Virus record (IMG/VR): IMGVR_UViG_3300037010_000818
Coordinates: 1-22,316 of that record
DNA from: a virus
Reading direction: 5' to 3' (one strand)
Length of the DNA: 22,316 bases
This document shows positions 15,278 through 21,905 of this stretch, in pieces; position 1 is the first letter of the stretch; each line of letters starts with the position of its first letter. The notes under the pieces were generated by a model. That model worked only from the letters and a program-made list of their open reading frames with translations. It ran no database searches and had not been told where the DNA came from. Position numbers and translations under genes: made by a program.

Positions 15278-16537
15278 ATGAAGAATATCGCAGTCATTGG
15301 ACTAGGGTATGTGGGGCTTCCACTAGCCATAGAGTTCGCTAAGACGAACAATGTCGTCGGCTTCGACATTTCAAAAGCCAAAATCAATGCATACTTAGCT
15401 GGGTACGATCCAGCCAATGAAGTAGAACCAGAGCAATTCAAGGCAGCAAAACACTTCACTCCTACCACGGACATTTCCAAGATTGCCGATGCCGACTTCA
15501 TCATCATCGCAATGCCGACTCCAGTCGACGAGCATAACATTCCAGATTTCACATACTTAAAGATTGCAAGCATTCAAGTAGGCAGTGTCATGAAGCAAGG
15601 TACTACTGTGATTTACGAATCTACTGTTTACCCTGGAGCAACCGAAGAGATTTGCATTCCTCTTCTAGAGCAAGCTTCCGGTAAAACTTGGAAGAAAGAC
15701 TTCTTCGTAGGATATTCACCAGAGCGAGTAATCCCAGGTGACAAACAGCATACAGTGTCCAAGATCACAAAGATAGTCTCAGGAGACACCCAGGCGACCC
15801 TAGAGAATGTTGCATCTTTGTATGATGAGATTATCACTGCAGGCCTCTATAGGGCATCATCGATCAAAGTGGCCGAGGCAGCCAAGGTATCAGAGAACAT
15901 CCAGCGTGATGTAAACATCGCAATTATTAACGAACTAGCAATGGTATTCAATAAACTCGGAATTGATACCCTAGAAGTCCTAGAAGCTGCTGGCTCAAAA
16001 TGGAACTTCATTCCTTATAGACCTGGTTTAGTTGGTGGTCATTGCATTGGTGTTGACCCTTACTACTTGATCCACCGCGCATTAGAAGTTGGACAAGAAG
16101 CTAAGGTAATGTCGAGTGCACGTGAAGTGAATAATAGCATTCCTAAGTTCATTGTAGATAGTGTAGTGTACGGAACACCTCGTGTGCTTGTATATGGCAT
16201 GACATTCAAAGAAGACTGCAAAGACATTCGAAACTCGAAAGCTGCAGACTTGATCAAAGAGTTCGGGCTTAAAGCTGATGACGTGGTAGTATGTGACCCA
16301 TTGGCTGATGAAGCTGAGACGATGCATGAATACGGAATCCAGATCATCCCGTTCGATCAACTTCCGAAACATTACTTTGACATCATCGTTTTAGCTGTTC
16401 CGCACAAAGAGCTTTTGGCAAAGAACCCTGAAGAGTTGTTGTCTCCAGGAAGACCGCATTGCACATTTGTGGATGTTAAGAGCAAGATGGATCGTGAAGT
16501 AGTTGCTCCATTGTGTGGCAAGGTATGGCGTCTATAA
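15278..16537 (+). CDS. UDP-sugar 6-dehydrogenase (WbpO/TviB type)
   Basis: The enzyme oxidises the C6 hydroxyl of a UDP-N-acetylhexosamine (or UDP-glucose) to a uronic acid with two NAD. The 419 residues have the NAD-binding GLGYVGLP at the N-terminus, TPVDEHNIPD and ESTVYPGATEE. FVGYSPERVIPGDKQHT is characteristic of the WbpO/TviB group. The catalytic Cys256 is in GGHCIGVDPYYL. AAKVSENIQRDVNIA and a C-terminal WRL also match. The ATG at 15278 is chosen from the late promoter position. In a phage it may supply sugars for glycosylating its own DNA, virion or the host surface; the glycosyltransferase-like gene at 1773 is a possible partner. The stop is TAA. Confidence 0.9.
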   Translation: MKNIAVIGLGYVGLPLAIEFAKTNNVVGFDISKAKINAYLAGYDPANEVEPEQFKAAKHFTPTTDISKIADADFIIIAMPTPVDEHNIPDFTYLKIASIQVGSVMKQGTTVIYESTVYPGATEEICIPLLEQASGKTWKKDFFVGYSPERVIPGDKQHTVSKITKIVSGDTQATLENVASLYDEIITAGLYRASSIKVAEAAKVSENIQRDVNIAIINELAMVFNKLGIDTLEVLEAAGSKWNFIPYRPGLVGGHCIGVDPYYLIHRALEVGQEAKVMSSAREVNNSIPKFIVDSVVYGTPRVLVYGMTFKEDCKDIRNSKAADLIKEFGLKADDVVVCDPLADEAETMHEYGIQIIPFDQLPKHYFDIIVLAVPHKELLAKNPEELLSPGRPHCTFVDVKSKMDREVVAPLCGKVWRL

Positions 16538-16573
16538 AGGTCCGGCCAACGCTGAAGACTATGACTATGCGCG

Positions 16574-16608
16574 CTGTATTACGTGGTTGACGACTTAGTA
16601 ATATACAG
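16574..16608 (+). other. Stem-loop in the intergenic RNA region
   Basis: CTGTATTAC (16574-16582) pairs with GTAATATACAG (16598-16608) with a two-base bulge. It lies 37 bases after the dehydrogenase stop. Confidence 0.45.
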
Positions 16609-16622
16609 TAAATGGTATGTAC

Positions 16623-16663
16623 ATCAGCGTATGAGTGTGTAATAATTCAACTCATACGCTGAT
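16623..16663 (+). other. Perfect 14-bp stem-loop
   Basis: Arms 16623-16636 and 16650-16663 are fully complementary around a 13-base A/T-rich loop. No T-run follows on either strand, so it is not a standard terminator. It could be a structured RNA 3' end, a processing site or a protein-binding palindrome. A smaller hairpin, ACACAT with ATGTGT (16707-16724), follows. Confidence 0.75.
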
Positions 16664-16745
16664 TCAAACAAACATCTGCAACGTTCTTTCAAAAGTAGTT
16701 GAATGCACACATTAAGAAATGTGTTTATATCTTTGCAGGATAGAC

Positions 16746-16753
16746 TATAAATA
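16746..16753 (+). promoter_or_regulatory. Perfect TATAAATA late promoter
   Basis: An exact TATAAATA followed by C, with no ORF downstream for several hundred bases. Its transcript would begin near 16759 and run into the noncoding region. Confidence 0.65.
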
Positions 16754-16754
16754 C

Positions 16755-16860
16755 TTTTCTATCCAAAATAGAAAATTTAACTGAAGCTTTCTCTCTCCAC
16801 ATATGGAGCGGTTACTATAAGATGCACCAGAAAGATGCTACGTCTTTAGCGTAGCATATG
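16755..16860 (+). ncRNA. Candidate noncoding RNA A
   Basis: It begins directly after the late promoter with an 8-bp hairpin, TTTTCTAT (16755-16762) with ATAGAAAA (16768-16775). CTCCA-CATA-TGGAG (16795-16808) follows, and the unit ends at the repeated hairpin TGCTACG/CGTAGCA (16836-16856). No ORF of useful length is present. The 5' hairpin partly overlaps the expected start of transcription, so the exact 5' end is uncertain. Confidence 0.35.
16812..16856 (+). repeat. Repeated hairpin element, copy 2 (left flank plus core)
   Basis: It matches 907-951 over 45 bases with one mismatch. It then diverges exactly after the hairpin. Confidence 0.8.
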
Positions 16861-16879
16861 AATGGTTGCTAAGCTAACC

Positions 16880-16909
16880 TTGATTTTTGATATAAATAAA
16901 GTATAAAAT
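16880..16909 (+). promoter_or_regulatory. Overlapping sigma70-type and late promoters
   Basis: TTGATT (16880-16885), a 16-base spacer and TATAAA (16902-16907) form a sigma70-like promoter. A perfect TATAAATA lies at 16891-16898. Both would start transcripts just before the structured RNA at 16911. Confidence 0.6.
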
Positions 16910-16910
16910 A

Positions 16911-17060
16911 GGGCAGGAACTGTCCGAATTCACGCTCGTGGAGATTGAGTCAGACTCAAGTCGTTCTAGGACGACAAAAGCGTCGATCGTTGAAACGAGA
17001 AGGTCTGAAAAGAATCTGAAGAGCGTTTGCTCAGAAGATGCTACGTCTTTAGCGTAGCAC
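16911..17060 (+). ncRNA. Candidate structured RNA B next to the Ro60 gene
   Basis: Several helices are visible. GGGCAG with CTGTCC lies at 16911-16925. TTGAGT with ACTCAA lies at 16945-16959. GTCGTT with GACGAC lies at 16960-16975. TCGT-TGAA-ACGA lies at 16987-16998. ACGCTC (16932-16937) pairs with GAGCGT (17021-17026) and closes the inner ones like a multibranch loop. An alternative closing helix pairs CTCGT (16935-16939) with ACGAG (16995-16999). The 3' end is the repeated hairpin (17039-17059). I see no tRNA T-loop, so a YrlA-type tRNA mimic is not shown. The unit directly follows two promoter signals and lacks an ORF. Confidence 0.45.
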
Positions 17061-17071
17061 TAGTTCACAAA
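17032..17071 (+). repeat. Repeated hairpin element, copy 3 (core plus right flank)
   Basis: It matches copy 1 from the hairpin through the 12 bases that follow, with one T/C change in the right flank and one base missing just before the hairpin. It lacks the left flank carried by copies 1 and 2. Confidence 0.8.
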
Positions 17072-17084
17072 TGCATTCAAAGTG

Positions 17085-17204
17085 ATGGCTATCACTTTGG
17101 TAAGAACTGCGACAACAAATGATGGTAAGATATACATCATAGGTTGGAACAAAAGAGTAATAGCGTTGCGTAATTTAGAGCTACTTCGGATTGAATTTGT
17201 TTGA
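17085..17204 (+). CDS. Possible small ORF, 39 residues, start codon inside a hairpin
   Basis: The ORF reads MAITLVRTATTNDGKIYIIG, then WNKRVIALRNLELLRIEFV, a plausible peptide. It ends at TGA 17202, then CTC and TAA. Its ATG lies inside a perfect 9-bp hairpin, CAAAGTGAT (17078-17086) with ATCACTTTG (17091-17099), and has no Shine-Dalgarno. It could be a gene remnant or a chance ORF in an RNA-coding region. A second hairpin, ATGATG/CATCAT, is at 17119-17140. Confidence 0.25.
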   Translation: MAITLVRTATTNDGKIYIIGWNKRVIALRNLELLRIEFV

Positions 17205-17237
17205 CTCTAAAAATATCTTTATCTCGCTATCCCTAAA

Positions 17238-17437
17238 TACCTGTTTGCTTTCCATGCAGGTAGTCTTCCAAGAGACTTTGATGAACCAGATAGCTTGAAT
17301 TATCTGGAAAAATGTAGTGTGTCACGAAATTTAGATCAGAGTGAACCGTTGACCTGATCATAAGATTGGTTTCATAGTGTTTTTTCTTGGTTGGTAACAA
17401 GAGAATTGGGAGAGGTCTTTGACCTCTCCCAATTTTT
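17238..17437 (+). ncRNA. Candidate structured RNA C ending in a strong terminator
   Basis: Consecutive short stems are TACCTG/CAGGTA (17238-17262), AGTCT/AGACT (17262-17277), CCAGATA/TATCTGG (17286-17307) and GATCAG/CTGATC (17334-17359). They run directly into the 14-bp terminator at 17404. CTAAATAC at 17233-17240 resembles a weak late promoter and overlaps the first stem, so the true 5' end may lie further upstream. The only long ORF here is on the opposite strand and runs through the terminator, so it is not credible. Confidence 0.4.
17404..17437 (+). terminator. Very strong rho-independent terminator
   Basis: Perfect 14-bp arms (17404-17417 and 17421-17434) with a TTT loop and a T-run (17433-17437). 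No convincing protein gene ends just upstream, so its presence argues that the preceding sequence is transcribed as RNA. Confidence 0.9.
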
Positions 17438-17444
17438 GTTTGTT

Positions 17445-17652
17445 GATAACAGTCACTGGTGGACTGCGCTCGGAACAATCAAGATCCAAAAGAAAGGCTA
17501 CTTAATAATCTCTACTATGGAGATGATGTGAAAATAACCGTCTCTACTACGAAGGTCATGTTAAAATGATTATTCGTTTAGACTGTGGTGAACTCGTGGG
17601 ATTTGATGTTTGACTTGAAGAAGTCCTCGACATCGAAGAAGACGACGAATAA
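17445..17652 (+). pseudogene. Remnant small gene with tandem repeat, frame breaks and an in-frame TGA
   Basis: Two imperfect tandem units, near 17504-17536 and 17533-17568, encode NNLYYGDDVK and NNRLYYEGHVK but in different frames. The second frame continues MIIRLDCGELVGFDV, a TGA at 17611, then LEEVLDIEEDDE and TAA at 17650. Upstream, another frame reads DNSHWWTALG before NNQDPKERLL. Joined, they resemble one small acidic protein broken by about two single-base losses and one TGA. ATG 17566 has GAAGG 10 bases upstream and could give a shorter product only if TGA is read through. Confidence 0.4.
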
Positions 17653-17689
17653 ACTAAGTTGCTTTAACTCTTAGAAAAGGATAACAAAT

Positions 17690-19237
17690 ATGTCAAAGAT
17701 CAATCAACGTGGTACAACCACCAATAACGGCCTGGGCTATTCTGGTAACGGCAACCTCCAACATGTTAAGAGTCCAGAACAAGTGTTGTACGAAATTGCA
17801 GTATCTACTCTGTATGGCAAGGAACACAACTACTACGAGCCGCAAGATGGCATTGTGAAACGGTTAGAAGCTGCGGTGGATACTGTTGTGGCTAAGGACA
17901 ACCTTGACTATGTGGCTAATGTTATTATCCATGCTCGTACCAACATGAACATTCGCACCATGCCACTATTGCTGACTGGGTTGTTTGCCAAGGCTCTTCG
18001 TGAGCAAGGCAAGACTTACCCACAACTCCGCAAGGTGGTGTGTGACGTGATTCAACGTGCTGACCAGATCACTGACATGATTTCCGTCGCTCGCATGTTG
18101 TTCGGTGCTGAAAAGGCCAAGAGTGGAGCAGTGTCTGTACAAAAGATGCCTATGGCATTCAAGCGTGGTATTGGTGACGCTTTCAACAAGTTCGACGAAT
18201 ACGCCTTCGCCAAGTATAACCGCAACGGAGCTGTGAAATTGCGTGATGTACTTCGCATCGTCCATCCACGCAGCAAGGATGAAGCACAAGGTCTTCTGTT
18301 CGAAAAGATCATGAAGGATGAACTTAAAACTCCTTACACTTGGGAAACCCGCCTGTCTGCAAACGGTCAAGCTGACTATAAGCAGTTGTCTAACAAAGAC
18401 ATCTGGACCGAATTGGTCATGTCTGGTGATGTTGGCTATATGGCTTTGTTGCGTAACCTCCGCAACATCAGCCAAGCTGGGTTGGATGCTCAAGTCGAAC
18501 AGAAGTATGTAGCTGACGTGATTGCTTCACGTGAAAACGTGTTGAAATCGAAGCAGTTCCCATATGCTTTCCTGGATGCCTACTCTGCAATCGAAAGTGA
18601 CGGTTCTACTCGTATCCGCACTGCTATTAGCAACGCGCTGGATCACTCGTTTGCTAACCTTCCTGTTATCGGTGATAACGTATGGATCATCATCGACCGC
18701 TCTACCTCTATGCGGCACAGTCACTACTTAACCGATAACCAAACTCCGATTAAGACTGCGTGCTTGTTCGCTTCGGCTCTGGCAAAGGCTAATGCCAATG
18801 CTCGTAACCTGAAGATCACGATGTTCAGCGACAATGCTAAGCATATTCCGATGAACACGAGTGATTCGATCATGGTCATGACCGAATACTTGATGAAAAA
18901 TGTCTATGGCGGCGGCACCAATCTGGAAGCAGCCCTAGTTCTGAAGTCTTCATTGGGCTTCGAACCAGACACCATCGTCGTCCTGTCCGACATGGAAGTA
19001 AACCAACTTCAAGGTGGTACTGTTTCAAAGACGTTTTGTGTTGATGCAGTGAAAATCGCTATCAACCTGAACTCACGTGACACGACTCCTATCGGCGAAA
19101 AAGCTGGTTGGTATCAACTTGCAGGATGGAGCGAGAAACTATTCGATTTTATCCCTGCAATGCGTAACGGGCAGTCTATTGTTGAGACATTGTCTAAGCC
19201 ATACCTTGGTCTAGGCATTAAGAAGCTGTTTTCGTAA
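17690..19237 (+). CDS. Ro60-type TROVE/VWA RNA-binding protein
   Basis: Ro60 proteins are rings of helical repeats that bind Y RNAs and misfolded noncoding RNAs. In bacteria (Rsr) they assist RNA maturation and decay with exonucleases such as PNPase. The 515 residues have a TROVE domain (about 20-330), including HPRSKDEAQG (His192) and YMALLRNLRNIS. A C-terminal VWA domain has a complete metal site: DRSTS (Asp336), GGTNLE (Thr410) and LSDME (Asp434). Length and order match cellular Ro60. AAAAGG precedes the ATG by about 9 bases. The upstream 1.15 kb is structured and noncoding, as in bacterial rsr loci where Y RNA genes lie beside rsr. The stop is TAA and a UUCG terminator follows. Confidence 0.92.
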   Translation: MSKINQRGTTTNNGLGYSGNGNLQHVKSPEQVLYEIAVSTLYGKEHNYYEPQDGIVKRLEAAVDTVVAKDNLDYVANVIIHARTNMNIRTMPLLLTGLFAKALREQGKTYPQLRKVVCDVIQRADQITDMISVARMLFGAEKAKSGAVSVQKMPMAFKRGIGDAFNKFDEYAFAKYNRNGAVKLRDVLRIVHPRSKDEAQGLLFEKIMKDELKTPYTWETRLSANGQADYKQLSNKDIWTELVMSGDVGYMALLRNLRNISQAGLDAQVEQKYVADVIASRENVLKSKQFPYAFLDAYSAIESDGSTRIRTAISNALDHSFANLPVIGDNVWIIIDRSTSMRHSHYLTDNQTPIKTACLFASALAKANANARNLKITMFSDNAKHIPMNTSDSIMVMTEYLMKNVYGGGTNLEAALVLKSSLGFEPDTIVVLSDMEVNQLQGGTVSKTFCVDAVKIAINLNSRDTTPIGEKAGWYQLAGWSEKLFDFIPAMRNGQSIVETLSKPYLGLGIKKLFS

Positions 19238-19270
19238 GATCACAGTAGCTTGATGAAAAAGGCATCCAAC

Positions 19271-19295
19271 AAAGGAGACTTCGGTCTCCTTTTTT
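19271..19295 (+). terminator. UUCG-tetraloop terminator after the Ro60 gene
   Basis: AAAGGAGAC (19271-19279) and GTCTCCTTT (19284-19292) enclose TTCG and are followed by more T. Confidence 0.9.
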
Positions 19296-19299
19296 CGTT

Positions 19300-19308
19300 C
19301 ATAAATAC
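19300..19308 (+). promoter_or_regulatory. Late-promoter-like box CATAAATAC
   Basis: One base from the TATAAATA consensus, with the C that follows it at 16746. It sits between the Ro60 terminator and the hydroxylase ATG at 19332. Confidence 0.55.
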
Positions 19309-19331
19309 CTGAAACACGAGTAAGGTATTTC

Positions 19332-19955
19332 ATGGCAGTCACAGACTTAGTCGTCCATTTTGGCGATGTCATCGAACTTAAAGATCCGGGCTTCAATCTA
19401 GGACACATGCAGAAAGTGCTAGACGAAAGTCCGCATTGGGTCCAATACAACCCACGCAAACCAATCAAGCGTTATGGCCTCTCAGTCACATCGGCTGATG
19501 GTGGCTATTCAGGCATTCCCGACTTAGACTCGCTTCGTGAGCACAACATGCTCAACGGAACTAACTACACCGAAAAGTCATTCCGTAAACGTACACCAAT
19601 TGTTGATGAGCTAGGTTTAGGCCCTTTTCTTGATATTTGGGAGCCTTGGTTAGGACGTGCGCATTTCTTGAAGTTAGATGCTGGTGGCTATTTCCCTCCA
19701 CACCGTGACAATGGCATTTCATTTCCACCAAACACTATTAGGATTTTGATTCCGATTCGTTGGAAGAACCGTCACGCTGTGTGGATTCAGGATGGCGAAC
19801 TCTTAACCCTAGAAGAAGGCAAGGCGTACTTTGTCAACACTACAAAGGAACATTCGTTGTTTTCATATCAGGACGGGACTATGCTTCTAGTGTTGAATGT
19901 GATGACAAGTCAAGAGACTGTGATGAAGGTTGCTAAGAATGCAAAAATTCTTTGA
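19332..19955 (+). CDS. Asp/Asn beta-hydroxylase-fold 2-oxoglutarate oxygenase
   Basis: Enzymes of this fold hydroxylate Asp, Asn or Arg side chains using Fe(II), 2-oxoglutarate and O2. The 207 residues contain AHFLKLDAGGYFPPHRDN with His124-x-Asp126 as two iron ligands and a second His174 in TTKEHSLFSY, plus the usual RILIPIRW strand between them. The substrate is unknown. GTAAGG lies about 5 bases before the ATG, and a late-type box is upstream. The gene overlaps the PP-loop gene by 17 bases, so they are coupled. It ends in TGA immediately followed by TAA. Confidence 0.75.
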   Translation: MAVTDLVVHFGDVIELKDPGFNLGHMQKVLDESPHWVQYNPRKPIKRYGLSVTSADGGYSGIPDLDSLREHNMLNGTNYTEKSFRKRTPIVDELGLGPFLDIWEPWLGRAHFLKLDAGGYFPPHRDNGISFPPNTIRILIPIRWKNRHAVWIQDGELLTLEEGKAYFVNTTKEHSLFSYQDGTMLLVLNVMTSQETVMKVAKNAKIL

Positions 19956-20859
19956 TAAGGATTGGTTGAAGTTCGAGATAGGAAAAGATCCAGTCAAAGA
20001 CACCAAGACATCTTTGGTATGGAGACTCAAGGATAACGTTAGGACGCCGCCAGGGATCGGTCTCAGCCACATGGTTGACGGAATAAGACGGATGAAACTT
20101 GGAACGTCCCCTTACGTTTCCTTAAGCGGAGGGGTCGATAGCCAAGCGGTGTGTTTACTCTTGAAGGAAGCCGGAATCAATTTCATACCAGTTATTTTAG
20201 AATTTAAAGATCGTTACAACAGCATGGATACCGATTGTGCATATGCGTTCTGTGAAAAGCATGGTATCAAATATGAAACAATTGAACTTGACGTGTTCCA
20301 ATTTTTGAGTCGCTCGCTTCCTGAGTATGCAGACAAGTACAAATGCCCATCGCCGCAGTTCAATACTCATTTTAAGTTCTATGAAATGTTGATTGATAAG
20401 CATAACCCGAGCTCAATCTTGGCCGGTGGTAATGCACCATTTTTCTATAATGAGAAACTCACATTTAACACTACGGTGGCTCAGAACTCATGGACAAATT
20501 TTGTGGTGGTTAACGACTATCCTTTATTTGGGAATGTGTTAGGGTGGAGCCTAGACATTGCTGCATCATTGATTGTTGCAACACCAAACGTTACAGCTGA
20601 TGATGAGCTTAAAACTGAAAGATATGAGACTAAGGTCCTCGGTATGCATAGGTTGGGATTGGATGTTACACCGCAAGACCAAAAGTACAACGGATTCGAA
20701 GTGTTTAAGCAACACTTAGCTAGGATGACCGGAGATGGTTGGTCGTTTGAGAAGTCATTCAGGTATCCATTCGAAGCTAAATTTCCAAATTACACAGGAG
20801 TCTTGGCACCTTCAAAGTTAGAGAAAATTTTATTGAGAATGAACAAAGCTTACAAATAA
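19939..20859 (+). CDS. PP-loop ATP pyrophosphatase (asparagine-synthase-like)
   Basis: The 306-residue product has the PP-loop SGGVDS (residues 63-68), which binds ATP and activates a carboxyl, carbonyl or similar group by adenylation. Another conserved-looking element is ILAGGNAPFF near residue 165. It lacks an N-terminal glutamine amidotransferase domain, so it is not a complete asparagine synthase. It belongs more broadly to the PP-loop (AANH) superfamily. The ATG at 19939 lies inside the hydroxylase gene. The pair may carry out a two-step modification of a small molecule, protein or nucleotide; the substrate is unknown. The stop is TAA. Confidence 0.75.
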   Translation: MQKFFDKDWLKFEIGKDPVKDTKTSLVWRLKDNVRTPPGIGLSHMVDGIRRMKLGTSPYVSLSGGVDSQAVCLLLKEAGINFIPVILEFKDRYNSMDTDCAYAFCEKHGIKYETIELDVFQFLSRSLPEYADKYKCPSPQFNTHFKFYEMLIDKHNPSSILAGGNAPFFYNEKLTFNTTVAQNSWTNFVVVNDYPLFGNVLGWSLDIAASLIVATPNVTADDELKTERYETKVLGMHRLGLDVTPQDQKYNGFEVFKQHLARMTGDGWSFEKSFRYPFEAKFPNYTGVLAPSKLEKILLRMNKAYK

Positions 20860-20862
20860 ATA
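20855..20862 (+). promoter_or_regulatory. Late-promoter-like box AATAAATA
   Basis: One base from TATAAATA. It overlaps the PP-loop stop and lies 30 bases before the subtilase ATG. Confidence 0.45.
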
Positions 20863-20891
20863 ACTTATACAACCCTAAAAGGATTTCCTAA

Positions 20892-21905
20892 ATGAAATTA
20901 TCTCCACTAAGTGTAGCCGTTAATTCAGTTGCAGATATTCAGCCAGACATGCTGTGAGCACTTAGCAGAATTGCAAATCGATATAAGCCATTTGTTTCTA
21001 ATCCAATTTTGGCTGACTTAACTCCTAATATCCAAGTAGAAGTCATCGTAATGGATTCTGGTTATATGGCTTCTCATCCAGAATTTGAAGGCGCGAATAT
21101 TGAGACTCTTTATAAAGTTCCAGCTTTTACGTCTTTCGACGATGACACCGGCCATGGTACTAGCGTATTGAGCGCCATCGTCGGTAAAACATTTGGTGTA
21201 AATTCAAAAGCTGCCGTAAAGATTGTGAAGCTCTTTGGTGCAGGTTATCAAACAACAGCTACTGATTTTTACACAGCATTGGATGCAGTTTATAACTACC
21301 ATACTTCTAAGCCTGAAGTTCTGAAAATTGTCTTGGCTTCTTGGTCTGTTGCTAATGATCCAATCATTGCAGCAAAGATCACTGACATGATCGAAGCAAA
21401 CTTAGTCGTAGTGGCGGCGGCTGGTAACCAAGCAGGCAACATTGATGACATTGTTCCGGCTGGTGTTCCTGGCGTATTGACAGTAGCGGCTTCGAACAAG
21501 AACGATGAAGAGCTTTACGCGGTGTTTGGTACCGCTCGCCAGCTAGACTTGTATGCCCGGGGCGAATTGGTTGGTGTAGCATCTATAGATTCTGGATTGC
21601 CATACGGCTACGCTACGGGCTCTTCGATTTCTGCAGCACTAACCGCCGGTTGCACTTCTCTAATTGCCGGAGTGTTCAAGACCCTTCCACAGGACTCAAG
21701 CGTTATTGATGCTGTTAAACGTTACAGTACATATTCGGCTTTGCTAGTTAATAGCAATGTATCATCTACCGAAAATCGTTTGTTGTATCGCCCAGACTCT
21801 GTGACTTTGAGTGCCGATCAAGATTACTACTTAGGTACTATCACTATTGGATCCGACACACCAACATTGACATTAGTTGTCGATTCCATTTTTGCCATTG
21901 TCTAA
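20892..21905 (+). CDS. Subtilisin-like serine protease with in-frame TGA at codon 22
   Basis: The S8 catalytic triad is complete: Asp in VMDSG (codon at 21054), His in TGHGTSV (21153) and Ser in GSSISAA (21624). The oxyanion region AAAGN lies between His and Ser. ATG 20892 has AGGA 8 bases upstream and a late-type box before it. The frame is open apart from TGA at 20955, where the context QPDML-x-ALSRIANRY would suit Trp. A start after the TGA would have to be TTG 21009 with no ribosome site. So the protein needs TGA read as an amino acid, or the gene carries a nonsense mutation. It may process or be part of the virion (inference). The stop is TAA, overlapping the next ORF. Confidence 0.75.

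Noticed and set aside
16676-16700. Possible tRNA with a TCA anticodon (TTTCAAA loop)
   Set aside because: The flanking bases do not form a 5-bp anticodon stem, and no acceptor stem or T-arm can be placed around it.
16911-17060. tRNA, tmRNA, hammerhead or group I intron as the identity of RNA B
   Set aside because: It lacks a T-loop, a CUGAUGA/GAAA core and the conserved group I P7 elements; only generic helices are visible.
17233-17478. 81-residue minus-strand ORF
   Set aside because: It runs straight through the 14-bp terminator and the stem-loops and has no recognisable motif.
16538-17690. CRISPR array
   Set aside because: The repeated hairpins are too few and irregularly spaced, and there are no uniform spacers or cas genes.
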